From positions 1 through 48,177 of the forward strand of contig CAMUYE010000007.1 in NCBI GenBank assembly GCA_947164825.1: a stretch of 48,177 bases of DNA, read 5' to 3'. The notes under the pieces were generated by a model. It was not told where the DNA came from. It searched no databases and saw nothing but the letters and a program-made list of their open reading frames with translations. Every line of letters starts with the position of its first letter. Position 1 is the first letter of the stretch. A program made the translations under genes and the position numbers. This document shows, in pieces, positions 46,065 to 48,177 of this stretch. The DNA is from an uncultured Clostridia bacterium (lineage in GTDB: Bacteria > Bacillota > Clostridia > Oscillospirales > Oscillospiraceae).

Positions 46065-47366
46065 ATGAACGCGATCCGACTGAGGACCGAATATCTGAAG
46101 AATCCCCTTGGTATAGACATCAAGCATCCCCGTCTGATGTGGAACTGCGAGGGCGGCACGAAACAGACCGCGTATCAGATCGTTACGGAGAACTGGGACA
46201 GCGGCAAGGTCGCATCCTCCTCCATGTGGGCGGAATACCCCAAAGGGCTCCACGACCGCGAGCGGGTCTGCTGGAAGATCCGCCTGTGGGACGAGAACGA
46301 TGAGCCCGGCCCCTGGAACGAGGCCTTCTTCGAGCGGGGGATCTCCACCTGGGAGGCCAAATGGATCACCGGCAATTATACCGTTAATAAAAAAACGCGC
46401 TATCCCGTGGACTGCTTAATGATCCCTGAGTACCTGCTGTACAAGCTCTGCGGCGTCAAGTCCCACGAGTACACCAACGCCACCACCGGCGGAATGGTCA
46501 GCGCCGAGACCGGGGAATACGACCCCGCCATCATCGACGCACTGGGCCTGCCGAAGCGTCTGTTCCCAAAACTCCAATCCCCCGGCGCCGTGATCGGCGA
46601 GTATGAGGGCATCCGGGTCGTTCTCTGCGCCACCCATGACACCGCCTCCGCGGTGGAGGGGATCCCGATGGAGGAGAATGCTCCCTACATCTCCTCCGGC
46701 ACCTGGTCCCTCCTCGGCGTCAAAACCGAGAGGCCCATCACAGACGAGGCCTCCGAGGCTGCCAACTGGTCCAACGAGGGCGGCGTGGGCTATAACCGCT
46801 ATCAGAAAAACATCATGGGCATGTGGCTGGTCAACCGCCTGCGCGCCGAGCTCTGTCCAGACAAGCCCTGGCCGGAGATCGTCGCCGCGGCGGAAGCCGG
46901 CGCTTTCGATGAAACCGTGGACGCCAACGACGGGAGCTTCCTCTCGCCCAAGTCCATGCGGGACGCCTTCGACAGAGCGCTGGGAGGAAGGGCCGACACG
47001 GACGATACGGCGCATTTCTCTGTTACGAACATGCCCCCGGAGCTGTTGGTGGAGCTTTTCCCGCCTCGCCGTAATCTGGTCATCGCGGACTATTTCCGCT
47101 GCGCCTACCGTTCCCTGGCCCTGTCCTACCGGAATGCCTTGGACGAGCTGGAACGATATACAGGAAAAACCTATGACAAGCTCTGCATCGTCGGCGGCGG
47201 CGCGAACAATCAATTTCTCAATCGCCTGACGGAGGAAGCTGCCGGAAAAACCGTGATCGCCCTGCCCATCGAGGCAACGGCGATCGGCAATCTGAATATT
47301 CAAATCAAGGCTTCCCCTCGAGGGGAAGCTGTCGAGCGAAGCGAGACTGATGAGGTGGAACAATGA
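46065..47366 (+). pseudogene. Chimera: alpha-L-rhamnosidase N-terminus fused to truncated rhamnulokinase
   Basis: One intact 433-codon frame with two origins. Residues 1 to about 117 (IRLRTEYLKNPLGIDIKHPR to TRYPVDC) match the N-terminal domain of bacterial GH78 alpha-L-rhamnosidases. From about 118 (LMIPEYLLYKLCGVKSHEYT) it is rhamnulokinase RhaB, including ATHDTAS, SSGTWSLLG and IVGGGANNQFLNRL, but without the first 150 or so residues that hold half the active site. The C-terminus is replaced by a repeat-encoded ASPRGEAVERSETDEVEQ. CAGGAGG precedes the ATG. Likely made by an in-frame deletion between two adjacent genes; neither activity is expected to remain. Confidence 0.8.
47310..47329. 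repeat. 20-bp perfect palindrome, core of a short element at the end of the RhaB chimera
   Basis: GCTTCCCCTCGAGGGGAAGC, perfect over ten pairs. The element seems to extend to about 47356, through GTCGAGCGAAGCGAGAC and TGATGAGG. I recall similar short elements dispersed in clostridial genomes. It supplies the chimera's last codons and the GAGGTGG before rhaA. Confidence 0.7.
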
Positions 47367-48177
47367 GTTACACAGAAGCAAAACAGAAATACGCCCGTTT
47401 CGACGTGGACGCCGAAGCGGCCATCGAACGGCTGAAGACCGTGCCCGTGTCCCTGCACTGCTGGCAGGGTGACGACGTGCGGGGCTTTGATACCGATCCC
47501 AACAAGCCCCTGACCGGCGGAATCCAGACCACCGGCAACTACCCCGGCAGAGCTCGGACGCCGGAAGAGCTCATGGCCGATCTCGACGAGGTCCTGAAGC
47601 TGATCCCCGGCAAGCCCAAGATGAACCTTCACGCCTCCTACGCCATTTTTGAGCCCGGCGAATGGGCGGACCGGGACCGGCTGGAGCCGAAGCATTTTCA
47701 GAAGTGGGTCGATTTCTGCAAGGAACGCGGCCTGGGCTGTGATTTCAACCCCACCTTCTTCTCCCACCCCAAGTGCGACCCGCTGACCTTGTCCTCGCCC
47801 AATGAGGAAACGCGCCGCTTCTGGATCGAGCACGGGAAGGCCTGCATCCGCATCTCCTCCTATCTGGCGGAGGAGCTGGGGGAGCCCTGCGTCATGAACA
47901 TCTGGACCGGCGACGGCTTCAAGGACATCCCCGCCGACCGCATGGGTCCGCGGATGCGCTACCGCGAGAGCATCGACGAGATCCTTTCCGAGCCCTATGA
48001 CTTCAGCAAGGTCAAGCCCTGCATCGAGTCGAAGGTCTTCGGCATCGGCGTGGAAGCCTACACCGTCGGCAGCGCCGAATTTGCTCTCAGCTATGCCGCG
48101 ATGAACAGGGACAAATGCATCCCTCTGATGGACAACGGCCATTACCATCCCACCGAGGTCGTCTCCGACAAGATCCC
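47363..48177 (+). CDS. rhaA: L-rhamnose isomerase, N-terminal two thirds (cut by window edge)
   Basis: RhaA converts L-rhamnose to L-rhamnulose, the first step of the pathway whose second enzyme is rhamnulokinase. About 271 residues are visible and the frame is open at the end. Typical stretches are VPVSLHCWQGDDVRGF near residue 29, MNLHASYAIFE near 90, CDFNPTFFSHP and NIWTGDGFKD. The ATG overlaps the stop of the chimera (ATGA), with GAGGTGG eight bases upstream that belongs to the palindromic element. It appears intact, unlike the kinase next to it, so the cell must have another rhamnulokinase if it still uses rhamnose. Confidence 0.95.
   Translation, partial: MSYTEAKQKYARFDVDAEAAIERLKTVPVSLHCWQGDDVRGFDTDPNKPLTGGIQTTGNYPGRARTPEELMADLDEVLKLIPGKPKMNLHASYAIFEPGEWADRDRLEPKHFQKWVDFCKERGLGCDFNPTFFSHPKCDPLTLSSPNEETRRFWIEHGKACIRISSYLAEELGEPCVMNIWTGDGFKDIPADRMGPRMRYRESIDEILSEPYDFSKVKPCIESKVFGIGVEAYTVGSAEFALSYAAMNRDKCIPLMDNGHYHPTEVVSDKI

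Overview
The window looks like a chromosomal piece of a GC-rich, low-redox Firmicute, most likely an anaerobic gut clostridium of the Oscillospiraceae type. This is an inference from three things: sporulation genes (yqfC, yqfD and a YlbJ-like gene), clostridial gene order (yqfC-yqfD-phoH-ybeY-era-yqzL-recO-mutS2), and a glycan/rhamnose-utilising gene set. Nearly all genes have clear AGGAGG-type ribosome binding sites, and many promoters match the sigma-A consensus with exact 17-bp spacing.

Layout. 1-2005 (minus): histidine degradation (hutH, then hutU cut by the window edge). 2278-3069: a GtrA-family membrane protein and a small four-Cys protein. 3346-4278 (minus): a YlbJ-like sporulation membrane protein, divergent from a tightly packed plus-strand operon (4362-11584) of yqfC, yqfD, phoH, ybeY, era, a YqzL-like gene, recO and mutS2. 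11641-17403: a small membrane protein, an HPr-like protein, uvrC, rsmD, a coiled-coil protein, a phosphoglucomutase-type enzyme and a small membrane protein. 17449-17607: a 159-bp element with 20-bp terminal inverted repeats. 17618-19206: a two-Cys OhrR-type regulator with a TSCPD protein, divergent from an aquaporin. 19272-23600 (minus): murC followed by a GH2 beta-galactosidase. 23769-28521: a sodium:alanine symporter, an inositol monophosphatase family enzyme, an M3-like lipoprotein peptidase and a CBS-domain protein. 28542-30616 (minus): pgsA and an SPFH/zinc-ribbon protein. 30854-36981: pepF, a 90-residue unknown protein, a 4'-phosphopantetheinyl transferase, a nicotinamidase-type hydrolase with nadE (NAD salvage), a membrane protein and a HisJ-type phosphatase. 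37134-37391: tRNA-Pro(GGG) plus a duplicated tRNA 3' half. 37404-42164: a DUF1295 protein, a sulfur/selenium-handling group (larE, an EamA-type transporter, yedF, DUF3343) and an Xaa-Pro aminopeptidase. 42301-48177: a carbohydrate block with a damaged GPH sugar transporter, a domain-permuted GH3 beta-glucosidase, a chimera of alpha-L-rhamnosidase and rhamnulokinase, and L-rhamnose isomerase (cut by the edge).

The least ordinary content is in repeats and gene remodelling. A 17-bp perfect palindrome family (GGCGCACAGTGTGCGCC and variants) occurs at least seven times, always just after a gene and in that gene's orientation. Three copies form an exact 34-bp-period array upstream of the 90-residue gene, and another copy follows it. 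Other palindromic elements lie inside coding sequence (the phosphopantetheinyl transferase; the end of the rhamnulokinase chimera, where the element also supplies the ribosome binding site of rhaA). In the carbohydrate block two genes have lost large parts without frameshifts. The best candidate for an undescribed functional module is the OhrR-TSCPD/aquaporin divergon, with back-to-back consensus promoters and a palindrome over one -10 box. No CRISPR, prophage, transposase or rRNA genes were seen.
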